Shown here: in pieces, positions 46,401 through 61,203 of the stretch
Layout of the letters: the number at the start of each line of letters is the position of its first letter
Numbering within the stretch: position 1 is the stretch's first letter
Source: Ophiosphaerella korrae
Taxonomy: Eukaryota; Ascomycota; Dothideomycetes; Pleosporales; Phaeosphaeriaceae
Assembly: GCA_028456385.1 (NCBI GenBank)
Contig: JALNQF010000180.1
Coordinates: 1-64,000, forward strand
Length of the DNA: 64,000 bases
Direction: 5' to 3'
Translations under genes and position numbers: made by a program
Notes under the pieces: generated by a model
Told to the model about the DNA's origin: nothing
Seen by the model: only the letters and a program-made list of their open reading frames with translations
The model's database searches: none

Positions 46401-49400
46401 ATACTAGTAGTATTCTAAGAGAGAATTAATATAGTTTAAAAAAAATACCTAGATATATTTATATTTATATATCTAGATAATATCTTTATATTTATAGAAA
46501 TAGAAGAAGAATATATATAATATATATACAAAGTACTAGAAAAGCTAGTAGAGAATAAATTATTCTTTAAAATAAAGAAATATAAATTCTATACTAAAGA
46601 AATAGACTTCCTTAGATTTATTATTAAACTAAGAAAAATAAAGATTAACTCTAATAATATTAAAGTAATCTAAGAATAGCTATTACTAATAAACTTATAA
46701 GAAGTATAATAGTTCTATAAGTTAGTAAATTTTTATAAAAAACTAATAGTAAAATAGTTTAAAATAATAGAACTATTAATAAAACTTATAATAAAGGATT
46801 TACTATTTAAAAAGACTAAAGAATATAATAAAGTATTTAACTAGATTAAATAAAAGTTTATAGAAAACCTAGTTATTAGAATATATAACCTAGAACTACT
46901 AGTAATAGTAAAAATAGATATATTAAACTTAGTTTATAAAATAGTACTAATATAAGAAGATTAGGTTATAAAGTAAGAATACCTAGTTAAATACTTTTCT
47001 AAGAAAATAAAGCTAGTAGAGCTTAACTACTTAATTAATAATAAAGAGATACTAGTAATCTATAAAGTATTTAAGTAATAGAAAGTATACTTATAAAAAG
47101 TAAAATACTAAATAAAAGTCTTTATAGACTATAAAAATCTTATAGAATTTATACTAAATAAAAATTTATTATAATATAATATAAGATAGTAAGAGTTTTT
47201 ATTAATATTTAACTTTAAAATTATATATACTAATAGAAAAGATAATTAGTTAATAGACACCTAAAGTAGAAAACTAGATTTATAAGAAAAAGTAAATACT
47301 ACTAGTATAGTTCTAGTTAAAAATAAAGATAAATATCTAGTTCTAAATATACTTAAAATAGCTATAATACTTAAAAGAATAAGTAGTAAGCTAAATAAAT
47401 AGATTTAGAAAGAAATAAAAAAAACTTCTAAAAAAAAAAAAAAAACTTAAGATCTAAAAAAGACTTATAAAGACTTATAAAAGAATATATATTATAAGTA
47501 AAATATAAAAAAAGTATATATAATAATTTTATAAACTACTAGTATATAGATACTAAAGTATTAATATAATACTAGATAAGTTTTTAAAAGACTATTATAT
47601 TCTAAGAATAATATAACTAGTAATAGAAGTACTATAAGATTATATAGAATATTATAGAATTAAGTATAGTAGATATATACTATATAAGATACTATAACTA
47701 GTTAAAATACTAGAATAACTCTAAAAAGTTATTATAATAGACTTTATTATAAAGCTACTTAAGTTACAAGACTTAATATTAGAAGTTAAGTATAATAAAA
47801 TCCTAATAATAGTAAATAAACTTATAAAGTACTTATACTTTAGACTATATAAAAATAAAAGTAGAATAGAAGTTACTATATACTAAGTTCTAGAAATAGT
47901 AGTTAGCTAATATAGTATTCTAGATAAAATTATTATAGATAAAGATATAAGGTTTATATTAAAACTATAGAGAATAATAATAGTATTATTAGGAATTAAA
48001 TATTAAATATTAATAGTATATTACCTATAAATAGATAAGTAGTTAGAACGTATAAATTAAATAATAGAATAGTACTAAAGTTACTACTTTAACTATAACT
48101 AGAATAATTAAGTATAATTACTACTTATAGTATAGTTAGTATATAATATTGTAAAGAATATAGTAATAAAAGTATTACTTTTTTTTATAAACTATAGATT
48201 TAACTCTAATATATACTAAATACTAAGATTTAAAGTATTTTAGTCTTTAAAAAAGAAAACTTTATTAATAATTTTAAAAAAATATATAATTAACTATAAG
48301 AGAATATAGAATTCCTAAAAGATTAGATAGTAAAGTACTATTATAAAAAATACTAAGAGAAACTCTAATTTAAAGAGAGAGAAAAAGTATAGTTAGTATA
48401 TAGAAATATTAAAAGTAAATAACTAAGTTTAAAACTAGATTATATTAAGAAAAGACTATATAAAATAAATAAAAAAGTTATAGTAGTTATATTTAAATTA
48501 AGACTACTAGATAAAATAAAGATATACTTAATATTTTACGTAGTACTACTAGAAGAAGTACTATAAAAAGTAAAACTACTAGTATATAAAGTAGATATAT
48601 ATAAAGAATAAGAAAAATAAAAAGTTAAAAAGATTTTATAATATTAATTCTATAATAGAAGAAATTATTACCTAGTAAAATAGATATACGTAGAGATAAA
48701 AAAGGATAACTATAAGAAGATATATAAGAACTAGTAGATAATCTTAATTACTTTAAGAAACTAAAAGAGTTCTAAAGTTAAAACTTTCTAGAGTACTTTA
48801 TAGTAAATTAAAAAATCTAGTAATACTACTAATAGATAAAGAAATAATAAAAGTACTTAATATAATAGAAACTAGAGTAGCTTTTTCTATATCTTTAAGA
48901 TCTTATTTAGCTTCTAGTATATAAGACTATTTAGATAACTTAGTATTATTATAAGCTTTTATTTTATAAAAATACTTAATATAAGAATAATACTCTACTA
49001 GCTTATAAAAAGTTAACTTATACTTAGCTTTAGCTATAGTTAGCTATAATAATAGTTTCTCTTAAGCTTTATTAATAGCTTACTCTATATAACTTAGTAG
49101 AAAGAGATTATATAAAAATTAAATACTTACACTCTATAAGTAAAATACTAGAAGAAATATATTTATTATAGTACTTACTATTATTTAAAGATAGAAGATA
49201 TAAAAGACTTAATAAAGTATAATAATAATAAAGAAATATTTTAACTCTATTATAAACAATATAAACTATAAAGAGAAGTTTATTATATTAAGAATAAAAA
49301 GATATAAATAGTAATAAAGAGTTAGAGATTATTAAAGAAACTAGATAGATAACTTTAGCTTTAGGATAGGAAATTAAAAGCCTATATAAAAGAAGAGATA

Positions 49401-49401
49401 G

Positions 49402-49807
49402 TATTATAATAGTAATAAAAGAAATTAAGATAGAACTAATTAGTTTTAGCTTAATTACTAATAAAGTATAAGATAAGTAAAGTAATAACTTATAAGATAA
49501 TAAACTTAATTAGAAAACTAACTATAATAGAGATATAGAATAAATTTAGAAATTTATAATCTTAGTAAATATAAAGTTAGAAAGTACTAAGAGAGTACTT
49601 AGTATATAGTTAGTAAGGATACGTATTATTAGGATAGTATTAGTAATCTAATCTCTAACCTAGAACGCTAATACTTAATATTATATATATAAATTAACTA
49701 TTTTTTATAGTTATTACTTAATTATAATATAAACTTTATTTATTACTTTTTAATCTACTAATACCCTAATAGGCTACTTATAGTTAATAATAGGGGGGCC
49801 TATTATA
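49402..49807 (+). repeat. 3' LTR of element 2
   Basis: 406 bp and colinear with the 5' copy. It ends GGGGGGCCTATTATA and is followed by AGATA. It keeps a G-run that is AGAGAG in the other copy, i.e. it is less affected at that point. Confidence 0.88.
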
Positions 49808-52800
49808 AGATACTTATTTATATATCTATACTTAATTATAATAAAAAGAGCTATTAACTATACTTAAAAAAAACTATTATTATAGATTATAGAAGCTAAA
49901 AAGAAGTATAAGAGGTTATATAAAGTCTCTTATTATATACTAAAAGAATATTAGTTTTATTTTCTTAATTATTAGATATAACTATCTAATAACTAAGCCT
50001 ATTTATCTTATCTTTATAAGATAAAAGCTTTAAATAATAAGAAGTCTATTATATAGTCTATTTTTCTAGAATCTAAGCTTAACTTTAAAGATACTATAGA
50101 GGCTACTTTAGCTCTTATTATATTAAATACTTCTAATGTCTTTCTACTCTCTATAGGTAGTATAAGTCTTCTTAGTTTACTACTAAGTAATCTAGAGAGT
50201 TTTAATTTTAGAACTCTTCTAATTTCTTAAAGTAGTTAAAGTTATCTTCTAGTTTCTATATATCTTCTTATAGTTTTCCTTTTATATCTATACTTATCTA
50301 TTTTACTAAGTAGATTTTTTTCTATTTAAGATTAATACTATAAGATTTTCTTAACTTTTTAATCTTTTTATTCTCTATATATATCTACTTAAATACTAGT
50401 AGTTCTACTTCTTAAAGTATTTTTTCTAGTAGTACTACGTAAAATTTTAGGTATATCTTTATTATATTTAGTAGCTTTAATCTATATATAATTAGTATAA
50501 CTTTTTTCTTTACTTTATATAGTTTTATCTTAATATAATCTAGTTTTAAACTTAATTATTTACTTTTAATATTTTTTTATAATAACTAAACTTTTTCTCT
50601 TTTTTTAAATTAGAGTCTCTTTATATATTTCTTATTATAGTATTTTACTATTTAATTATATAAATCTTTAAGTTTATTAGAAAAGTTTTTTCTTTTTAGA
50701 TACTAAAATACAAGAGATCTTAGTATTTAGTATATATTAGAGTTAAATCTATAATTTATAATAAAAAGTAATACTTCTATTACTATATTCTTTACGCTAT
50801 TATATACTATCTATACTATAAGTAGTAATTTTACCTAATTATTTTAATTATAGTTAAGGTAGTATACTATTTATATTATATAATTAACTCCTAATTATAC
50901 TATTATTATTCTTTATAGCTTTAATATAAATCTTATATCTTTATCTATAATAATTTTATCTAGAATACTATACTAGCTAATTATAGTTCCTAGAACCTAG
51001 TATATAGTAACTTCTATCCTACTTTTTTTTTATATAGTCTTAAGTATAAGTACTTTATAAGCTTATCTACTATTATTAGGATTTTATTATATTTAACTCC
51101 TAATATTAAGTTTCTTAATTTAAGTAACTTTATAATAAAGTCTATTATAATAACTTCTAAAAGTTACTCTAGTACTATAACTAGTTATAATATTCTATAT
51201 AGTATATATTTACTATATTTACTTCTATTATATTCTATATAGTTTTATAGTACTTTTATTACTAGTAATTTTACTTTTAAAATATAATAGTTTTATAATA
51301 ATCTATTTAGTATTTTATTAATACTTTAGTATCTATATATAAGTATTTATAGAAATATTATATATACTCTCTTTATATCTTACTTATAATATATATTCTT
51401 TTATATACTTTTATAAATCTTTTTTAGATTTTAAGCTTTTTTATTTTCTTTAAAGTTTTTTCTATTTTATTTATATTTTTTTATCTATTTTACTACTTTT
51501 TCTCTTAAGTATTATAGCTATTCTAAGTATTTTAAAAACTAATTATCTATTATTATTTTTAACTAAAACTATACTAGTAGTACTTAATTTTTCTTATAAG
51601 TATAGTTTTCTACTTAAAGTATTTATAAACTAATTATCTTTACTTTTAGTATATATAATTTCTAAATTAAATACTAATAAGTATTCTTACTATTTTATAT
51701 AGTATTATAATAAATCTTTATTTAGTATAACTTTTATAAGATTTTTATAGTCTATATAAACTTTTATTTAATACTTTACTTTTTATAGGTATATATTCTA
51801 TTACTTTAATACTTTATAAATTACTAGTATTTCTTTAATATAGATTTAGTAGTTAAGCTCTACTAGCTTTATTATATTAGAAAAGTATTTAACTAAGTAT
51901 TCTTATTTTATAGTCTAATTTTCTTTTATAAGTACTATTCTATAAACTAAATTTAATATATCTATCTTTACTACTACTAGTAGCTCTAGGTTATATATTC
52001 TAATAACTAGGTTTTCTATAAACTTTTATTAAATCTAGTTAATACTTTTTTATATTCCTAAGTCTATTTAAATAGTAGAAATTTTTTTATAAGTTTTATT
52101 AATAGCTTTATTATTTTTTAAATATCTTATTATTAGTTTTCTATAAAAGTTTACTAGTCTATAAAACTATTATACTTTTTATAAGTTTTTTAGTATTAGC
52201 TATTCTTAAATTACTTTATTCTTATTAAAGTTAATTTTTATTTTTCTTAGTTTAGTAATAAACCTAAAGAAGTCTATTTCTTTTATATAGAACTTATATT
52301 TTCTTATTTTAAGAAATATATTATTTTCTACTAGTTTTTCTAGTACTCTATATATATATTATACGTATTCTTCCTCTATTTCTAAGAATATAAAGATAAT
52401 CTCTAGATATATAAATATAATTATATTTAAATATTATCTTAAGACTATATTAATTTGTTTTTAAAATACTACTAGTATATTTATTAATCTAAATAGTATA
52501 ACTATATATTTAAATAGTTTATATTATATTTAGAATACTATTTTCTATTTATTACTTTTTTTAATTTAGATCTAGTAGTATATATTCTAGATATTTAGTT
52601 TTATATAGATTTAAGCTTTTTATAGTTTATTTTATATTTTATCTATATATAGTAAAGAGTATTAGTTTTTATCTATAATAATATTTATCTTTTATTTTTT
52701 TTTATCTATAAAGAGAAGTCTATAAATTACTAAAGATTAGAATTCTTATATCTATCTTTTTTTTAATACGCTTTAAATAAATACTTACTTAATCTTAGAT

Positions 52801-55549
52801 TTTTCTTTTATTTATTAATATACAAAGCTCTATCTTATATTCTTTCTTTTTTCTAAGTTTATTATTAAGTCCTATAGCTTATAATCTAGAAAGTAGTCTT
52901 CTAGCTCTATAAGCTATTTCTTATTTTTTTTATATTCTTTTAGGAATTCTCCTCTATATATACTTATATTACCTTTTAATATATCTTTCTTAGAGTAATA
53001 AATTTTCTCTATTTTCTAATTAATCTTTAGGTTAGTTATCTATAACTATAGTATACCTAATATTATATCTTATTTATTATAAATTATTGTTCTATCTATA
53101 ATTATATTCTTAATTACTAGTCTATTTAGTTTTAGTATAAATAGTACTATTTTAAACCTAATAAGTTCTTAAAATAGTTTACTATTAATTATACTAAGTT
53201 ATTAAAAGTATTTCTTTATTATATAGTTTTTTCTTTATTTTTTTATAAACTTTTTTAATATAAAGTTTTTTATAGCTCTACTAATAATTTTTACTTATAC
53301 TCTCTTTCTTTAGTATATACTTTATTTTATAATATATAAGCTTCCTAAACCTTTTAAGTATTTAAGTTTAGGTTTTTCTTTAAATTACTTATCTTTTTAA
53401 AACTATTACTTTATATTATATTTATAATTTTTATATTTTATATATTTATTATATATATCTACTTATTCTATAGATAGTTTTAATTCTAGTCTAATTACTA
53501 TATATTCTTTATTAGGTATTTTAATTATTTCTTAACTTTAGATTTCTTTTTTTATTATTACTTTTATATAGTTATATCTTTTTCTTCTTACTAGCTATAT
53601 ATAATTATAGACTTTTAGTTCTTTATATATATAGTAATTTGTATTTAGGTATAATATCTATAATATTTTAGTATATACTAGATATTTTAGATCTATTCTT
53701 TTATTATCTCTTACTTAGTACTTATCTATTCTAGGTCTTATAGTTATTAGAATTTAGTATACTATTAGTACTTATAGTATATAAGCTTTATTAATCTATT
53801 ATATTTTTTTATAAAGTACTACTATTCTCTTTATATATATATTTTTCTTACTATAACTATATATTACTTAATCTATTATTAGAATATTATAAACTTTATT
53901 ACTTTAAGATTATAATCTTTTTAGTTTTTATATACTTTTTTTAAACTTATAAATAGTAAGTATTTTTAAATAAACTACTAGTACTTAATCTATTTCTTTA
54001 TATTTATTATTATATAGCTCTTATAGCTATATATTTTTAACTAGGTATATTTTATACTTTATATATTAACTTATTTTCTACTTTCTTTTAGTTCTTTAGA
54101 AAATGTTATAGTAGTTTCTTTATTTAGTACTCTTCTTTTAGTCTTAATTAATAGAATCTAGAGCTCTTTTTTTTCTTAGTCTTTAATTAGTAAGTCTATT
54201 ATATATATAATTTCTTTTAGCTATACTTTTATTTTTTCTTTTATTACTACTACTTTATTTTTCTATAGAAACTATTATACTCTTTACTTACTAAAAAGAT
54301 ATATATAGTAGTTATTATTATAAATAAAAGTTTAGTTAAGTATTACGTACTATATTTCTTTACTTCTTACTACTTTTTCTTAAAGTTTAGCTTATAACTT
54401 AAGTACTTCTTTCTTACTTTCTATTATTTTTAACTAAGTTTCTTTATTTTTCTTAAAATCTTTACTTTTATAGTCTTTTATAAAGTATTTTAGCTTTTTA
54501 TATATTTAATATACTATATCTCTTTTTTTTAACTAATAGTTTTTAATATAGTAACCTTTCTTACTATAGTTAAAGTATATATAGTCTTTATTCTTCTTTT
54601 TTTTTATCTTTATTAGTATTAAAGATTATAGTATCTCTAATATCTTAGTTTCTTAGGTATCTTCTTTCTTTATTTATTCTCTATTATTAGAAGTTATTAT
54701 TAATTTATATTACCTAATCCTTTAAAAATTATATTATTCTTAGTTTCTCTATATAAATTATTTTATTTTATATTTTAGATTTTAGTCTTTATTTAAACTA
54801 TAATATTAGAGATAGCTTATTTTATTCTATATTTTATAGTAACTATATAAACTATAATATATATTCTAAAATACTTTTTTATTATATAAGCTTCTTAAGC
54901 TTTTCTTTAGCTTATTAGGTAATATCTATATCTTTAAATACTACTCTTATTTATTTAGTAAAGTATTTATAGCTTTTAATAATTACTTTAATTTTATCTT
55001 ATTATATCTCTAGAGTATATATTTAATAGTTTATCTAGTAAAGCTTAAACTAACTTATTATATTTCCTTTAAAGTATATTCTAAAATATATTACTTTTTT
55101 ATTTTTTTTATTAAAGTATAGTACTTATATATCTATCTAAAGTTATACTAATACTATAAAAGGTTTTAGTTATTCTCTTATTTTATTAAACTTTATAAGT
55201 ATAAGTATTTTTAGTATTTTCTTTATTATACTTATTTCTAGTCTTTAAGTAATTTATTCTATCTAGTTTTATCTTTATATAGTAGCTTTAATTTATACTT
55301 TATTTTAATTTATATAGTTTTATAATTCTTTATTCTATATTTCTAAAGTATTAATTATTAGTTATATATCTTTTTTCTTAGTAATTAGATTATTTATATT
55401 TACTTTAATTACTACCTAGTTAGTATTATCTAACTTATAACTACTTAGAAGTACTTTACTTCTCTTCTTAGTTAAACTTTCTACTATTATATTAGCTTAG
55501 ACTATATACTTTTTATACTTTATTTCTCTTAATAACTAAATTAGTAAAG

Positions 55550-55996
55550 TATAATAGAGTTACCTATTATTAACTATAAGTAACTACTAGAGTTATTAGT
55601 AGGTTAGAAAGTAATAGTAAAGGTTTATATATTAATTTGTAATAACTATAAATAATAGAATAATTCTTATAATATTAATATATTATAATTTATAGTTAAT
55701 AATTAAATTACTAATACTATCCTAATAATATATATTTATAGTAACTATATACTCTTACTAAACTATTAATCTATTACTTATATCTAGTCTTAGTAGTTAT
55801 AGATTATAGATTACTAATCTATTAATTTATAATTAATTTTTATCTATATACTTAATAGATTAAGAGATTATATTATATATCCTAATTATATATTATCTTT
55901 TAATTAAAGTTATTACTTTACTTATCTTATACTTTATTAGTACTTAAGTCTAAGCTAATTAGCTCTACCTCGATTTTTTTTATTATACCTATAATA
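55550..55996 (-). repeat. Right (5') LTR of element 3
   Basis: 447 bp. It begins TATAATAGAGTTACC and ends CCTATAATA. It carries about 52 extra bases near 55747-55800 compared with the left copy. It is followed directly by TACTA. Confidence 0.88.
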
Positions 55997-56001
55997 TACT
56001 A

Positions 56002-59000
56002 ACTAAAAGTAAAAAAGTAGTTAAATATTAGTTAGTTTATAATAATAGTAATTTTATAACATTAAAAAGTTTATAATATTAGTATATAAATACAAGATTT
56101 ATTATATATACTTTTCTTTTTACTTAAAACTCTTATTTAAGTTTTTTTCTTTAATTTTTTATTTAAGCTATTTAAGTACTTCTAAAATTACTTTTAGAGC
56201 TACTTAAGATTATATATACTCTTTAGATATATAAATACTTTTATAAGCTTATATATCTTTTAAGAATTTAGTTTACTTTATTAATATACTTATTATTTTA
56301 TTATATTTAACTTTTAATAAATACTTTTTATAATTAATTTTTTTTTTACTTTAACTAAAAAGTAGTTATTAGATTAAAAGTTATTATAACTAACTAGTAA
56401 GTAATATATAGTAGTTTAGTAGTATACTAAAACTTTTTTAAAAGTAACTTACTATTTTTTTAAGATATAAAAACTAGTAATATAGCTATAAATAGCTTAC
56501 TTAATAATAAGCTTAAAGAGAATACTTTTAAGTAAGTAATAAGCTTAATACTTTTTCTATAAAAAATAAATAGTAATACTACTTTTTTAAAAAAGCTTTA
56601 TTAAAGCTAATAAAAGTACTTTTTTAGTAGTTTATTTAAAACTTAATATATACTTTATTAAAAGTATAAAGTAATTGTTTTTTACTTAATATAATTATAA
56701 AGTTAAAATACTAAGTTAATATAGTATTATATATACTAGTAAGTACTAGTAAAACTACTATAAGCTATTTTAGAGTAGATTATAATAATATAAGTAAACT
56801 TATAAGTATACTTTATAAAGTATTACTAATACTTAAGTTAAGTTTTTATAAGTTATAACTTATCTTATAATAAGTATAAACTTAGGCTAAAAATATAAAA
56901 ACTTTTTTTTAGATTATTTTAAGCTCTAAAAGATACTAATATAAAACTTTAATAGGTATTAAATATAATCTAATATAATATCTATTATAAACTATAATAA
57001 TAGAAGTCTAATAATATTATTATTTAGACCTAAAATAAGCTTAAAGTAGAATAGTACTAGCTAGTCTAAAACTAAGTATTAATAAAGTTTTAAAACTACT
57101 CTAAGTTCTAAAACTACTAATAGTATAGTAGTAATAGTATTAATTTCTTCTTACTATATCTATATAAAAAATAACTTATATTCTCTAATATATTTATTAA
57201 GCTTTATAATAATAATAAAATAAAGATTTATTTTATTTAGTTAAAAATACTTAAAGTATATTAAACTAATCTCTAATATAATAAAAGTTTAAATAATATT
57301 AGCTTTTAAAAAAACTTTATAAAAGTACTTTAAAATATAAAAATAATAGTTACTATAACTAAACTAAAAGTAGTCTATAATATAAATAAAAATAAATTTA
57401 ATTAAGCTTAATTAAATTCTTAGAAAAGTAAACGTTTAGTACTTACTTAAAAGTATAAAGTACTTAATAAAAGATAAAATTAGTAAAAACTTTAACTTTT
57501 AGTTAAAGTAACTTAATAAAAGACTTAAAGTAGCCTAGTTTTTTAGCTAAAAAGCTAGAAATATTACACTATAGGCTATAGTAAGCTATAGCTATATAAA
57601 GTATAAGTAAAGGTAAAGGCTCTTAGGTAATATATATACTATTCTACTCCTATATTTAATATTATTAAGTACTTAGTTACTTTTTTAGGTTTATTTATTA
57701 AGAAGTAGCTAGAAGATAATAGTACTTACTATAAGCTATAGAAGATAGTAAAGAAATAATATATAGTATTTAATAGTACTACTAGTATCTAAGAAAGAAT
57801 AATACTTACTTTACTCTCTTTATAAGTATTAAGCCTTTTATAAACCTATATAGTATACTAGCTTTACTTTAGATTATAACTATATAATATTATAATCTTT
57901 AGTATATTAGCTTTACTTCTAACTTATACTAGAGTTTATAAAAGTCTTAAGTATTTAATAAGCTTTTATTATATTATTTAGTATAGTAGAGTAGAGCTAC
58001 TATATAATAAGAAAAAAACTAGTTAGTAACTAAAAAGAGTACTAAAAGCTTTATAAAAAAAATAAAGATTATAAATTAAAAAAACTTTAATTAAAAATTA
58101 AAAATCTAGAATTAAAAAAAAAAGCTTTAGTTACTAACTATTTTTACTAGTAATTAGAGTAAGAAGAAAAAAGAGAATATTAAAAGATTATTATAAATAT
58201 AGTTATCTATACTTTTAAAAAAACCTTAGTAGTAATTTAAGCTCTTTATAATTTAAGCTTAGAAGTTAATCTAATTAATAAAAAAAGTACTAAACTTTTT
58301 ATATACTTAAATATAGAAATAAAATATATTTTTATAACTAAATTTTTTAATAATATCGAACTAGATATTTATATAGTATATAATTTTATAGTTTTATATA
58401 AAAATAATAAAGGAATTAAATATTATATTAGTTTTTAATACTTTTTAGAAGTAAGCTTTAGTAAGTATAACTTTATTTTAAAGTACTTATAGCTAAAGAA
58501 TACTAACTTATAGATTTAATTTCTATTAAGTACTTTTTAATAGTAGCTAAAAAAGTTAAAAAATAAAAAAATAACTTTAGTAAGTACTTTAAAATATTTA
58601 ATAATATTATACTAAAAAAATAAAAATATATCTTTTATCTTAATAGGCTTATCTATATAGTACTAAATAAAAAATAAAAAAAAATTTTTACTTAATATAT
58701 TTATTAAACTACTCCTAAGCTACTATTAGTACTAAAAGAACTTAGTAGGAATAATATTATAAATACTACTTAGTACTATAAGTAAAGTTTATTTACGCTA
58801 AAAAATACTATAAATAAAATTAATAATTATATAAGATATTATATTAAATATATAGTATTACTAATATAGCTACTAGTAAAGATAATATAAAAATTAGTAG
58901 TAAGTATATATTTTAAAGATTTTAAATATCTAAAACTACTAGTAAAAAATACTTAGACTTTTTTTAATTATAACTTAAAGAGTTACTAGAATATAGATAA

Positions 59001-60920
59001 TATATTTAATAAAGAAAAGAAAAATTATATTCTAATAGAGTTATATAATAAGTAGTATAAATTTAGAAAAAATTTAATAAAGATACTTACTTTTTATAAA
59101 AAATATAATTAGACTATAAAAATTAAGAAAAGTAAAAAGATTTAAAAAATCTTAATATATAACCTTTTATACTAAGAATTAAATATTTTTTAAAAGTACT
59201 TTAATATAGTATAAAAATAGAAATAGATTTACTTAAGTAAATCTTTAGTAAGTACTCTATTTCTCTTTATTTTAAAGTTAAATAGTACTTTTTATCTTTA
59301 TATAAACTACTAGGGCCTAAATAAAATTATAATAAAATATAAATACTTAATTTCTTTTATAAGTAAAATATTAAATTTACTATCTAAAGTAAAAATTTTC
59401 TTAAAACTTATCTTTATAATACCTATTATAAGCTATTTATTAAAAAAAAGTAATAAGTAAAAAATACTATTTAAAATAATATATAGTTATATTAAATATC
59501 TTATTATACTATTTAGTTTAGTAAATATACTTATAACCTTTTAGTTTTATATTTACTTTATTTTTAAAGAGATAGTAAACTATATCTATAATATTTACTT
59601 AGATAATATCTTTAAATACTTAAAAATAATAAGAATTATATTACTTATATTAAAAAAGTACTAAAAAAAACTTATTAAATAGAAACTCTACTATAAAGTA
59701 AGTAAATTAACTTTTAATACTAAATTAGTTAAGTTTCTAAAGTATACTATTACTTTAAAAAAAGTAGTATTAAATCTAGTAAAAGTAAAAACTATTAAAA
59801 AGTAGCTAGAACTAAAAAGCTATAAAAATATCTAAGTTTTTTTTAAGTTTACTAACTTCTATAAAATATTTATATATAAATACTCTAAAATAGTTAAGCT
59901 TTAAGTAGACTATATAACTACTATATAAGCTTTACTACTTACTTAGTAAAGCTCTAAAAGTAAGCTAATTAAAGTAAAATATAAAAAAATAAAAAAAGCT
60001 TTACTTACTAGTAAAGACTATAAAGCTAGCCTAATAATATTTAATTAGTATTCTTTTAACTAAAAGAATTTTTTTTAAACTTTTTAGTTTTATAGTACTT
60101 TAATTTATTATAAGACTTAATAGTTATAATAAATATATTAGAGTTTACTATAGTAGAAATCTTTTTCTAGCTTTAATTAGTAAAGTAAGTAACTAATTAC
60201 TATTAGAAACTAGTAGTATTTTAAAGTAAGAAGATCTTAAGATATTTTTTAAAATAGTATATATATAACAAAGAATTAAGTAAAATAGTTAAATTATTTA
60301 AAATATAGTAAAACTATTATAAATATATTTTATTAATAATTTATAGTACTTTATAAGTACTAAAAAACTTTTTTTTAAGTAAGTTTATAAAATAAAAAAG
60401 CTTATAAAATTTAATTTTAAAGTTAACTATAAACTAAAATAAAAGAACTTAGTAGATAAGATTTAAAGTAGCTTAATTAAATAAAAACTATTTTTATTAG
60501 AAAGGAGTAAGTATTCTTTAATATAATATTACTAATACTATAATAAAAGCTTTAGATACTTATTTTTAAAAAGTATTAAAATAAAACTACTTTAAAAAAT
60601 ACTTAACAGAAACTTAATAAATATCTAAAAAAGCTAATATACTTAAAATAAAATTTTCTAACTTAAAATTAGAAACTAATACTATATTACTAATAGATAT
60701 ACTTTATTCTACTACTATTAATAGTATTAAAGTAAAAAGTATTATATTTAAAGCTAAGTAAACTTATAAAGTTATAGAAGAGCTTATAAAAGCTATAATA
60801 TATAGTATTTTATTTTTAAATAATTTTATATATAAAGTAATATAAAATAAAAATACTTATACTCTAAAAATTTCTAAAATACTTTATAGAGTTAAATTAT
60901 TAAGTATTTAAAAAATATAT
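56002..60920 (+). mobile_element. Second-family Gypsy retrotransposon, plus strand, heavily RIPped, 3' end truncated
   Basis: About 56090-56345 is the heavily mutated copy of the LTR-like sequence at 25030-25265, including the RIPped TATA region. The internal part follows. At about 59295-59650 the plus strand reads FLYINYQGLN, then a YKYLISF block, then KVKIFLKL and FSLVNI..TFQ, and finally IYNIYLDNIFKYL. These are the RT blocks FVDYRGLN, YPLPLI, AKIFTKLDL, FGL.NAPATFQ and VYLDDI. An RNase H-like stretch follows near 60050-60180. It differs from elements 1-4 in LTR and RT, so it is another Gypsy family. No 3' LTR was found before the LTR at 60927. The left LTR end is uncertain. Confidence 0.7.
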
Positions 60921-60926
60921 AGTATA

Positions 60927-61203
60927 ATAGGCTACCTATTATTAACTATATATACCTATCTTGTAAAAGTTAGTAGATTAAAAAGTAAAAACAAAAACTT
61001 ATATAGTAATTGTATAATAACTAATAAATAATAGAAGATATTTTACAACTATCTTGTATTAGTGTTCTATAGTTAAAGGATTAATTTACTAATATTATCT
61101 AAATAATATATATTACTACTAACTATATAGTACTATTATCTTAGCAACTTTATTACTTTATATTTACTAAGATTGTAAATTTATAAATTTATTATATATC
61201 TTT
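60927..61203 (-). repeat. Truncated LTR of the element 1/4 family
   Basis: The sequence from ATAATAGGCTACCTATTATTAAC onward matches the reverse complement of an element-1-type LTR, but only through the block TTTATAAATTTATTATATATC. It then breaks off exactly where a full LTR of the same family begins. The rest of this LTR probably lies beyond the inserted element, outside the window. Confidence 0.65.

Larger units (their letters stand above)
43027..49807 (+). mobile_element. Ty3/Gypsy retrotransposon (element 2), nested inside element 3
   Basis: LTRs at 43027-43439 (413 bp) and 49402-49807 (406 bp), with target duplication AGATA at 43022-43026 and 49808-49812. Plus-strand order: gag zinc knuckle near 44470-44520, RT core about 46110-46640 with a YLDNIFIF block near 46470, RNase H near 46900-47000, and integrase DFIIKLLK (from DFITKLPK) near 47740. 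It cuts the 3' part of element 3, so it is the younger of the two. RIP has introduced stops in every frame. The layout and many blocks match element 1, but the LTR differs at many non-RIP positions, so it is a related subfamily, not a recent copy. Confidence 0.92.
42314..55996 (-). mobile_element. Ty3/Gypsy retrotransposon (element 3), minus strand, interrupted by element 2
   Basis: Both LTRs were found: 42314-42708 and 55550-55996. Target duplications TACTA lie at 42309-42313 and 55997-56001. Subtracting the nested element and its duplication leaves about 6.9 kb, close to element 1 (7.0 kb). Genes run on the minus strand: an integrase DFITKLP-type block is the reverse complement of about 51120-51156, the RT core lies around 52200-52700 with the YLDD region near 52400, and gag lies to the right (zinc-knuckle region near 54500). 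The right-hand LTR is therefore the 5' LTR. Stops throughout and loss of CpA/TpG show RIP. It is of the same broad family as elements 1, 2 and 4. Confidence 0.9.
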
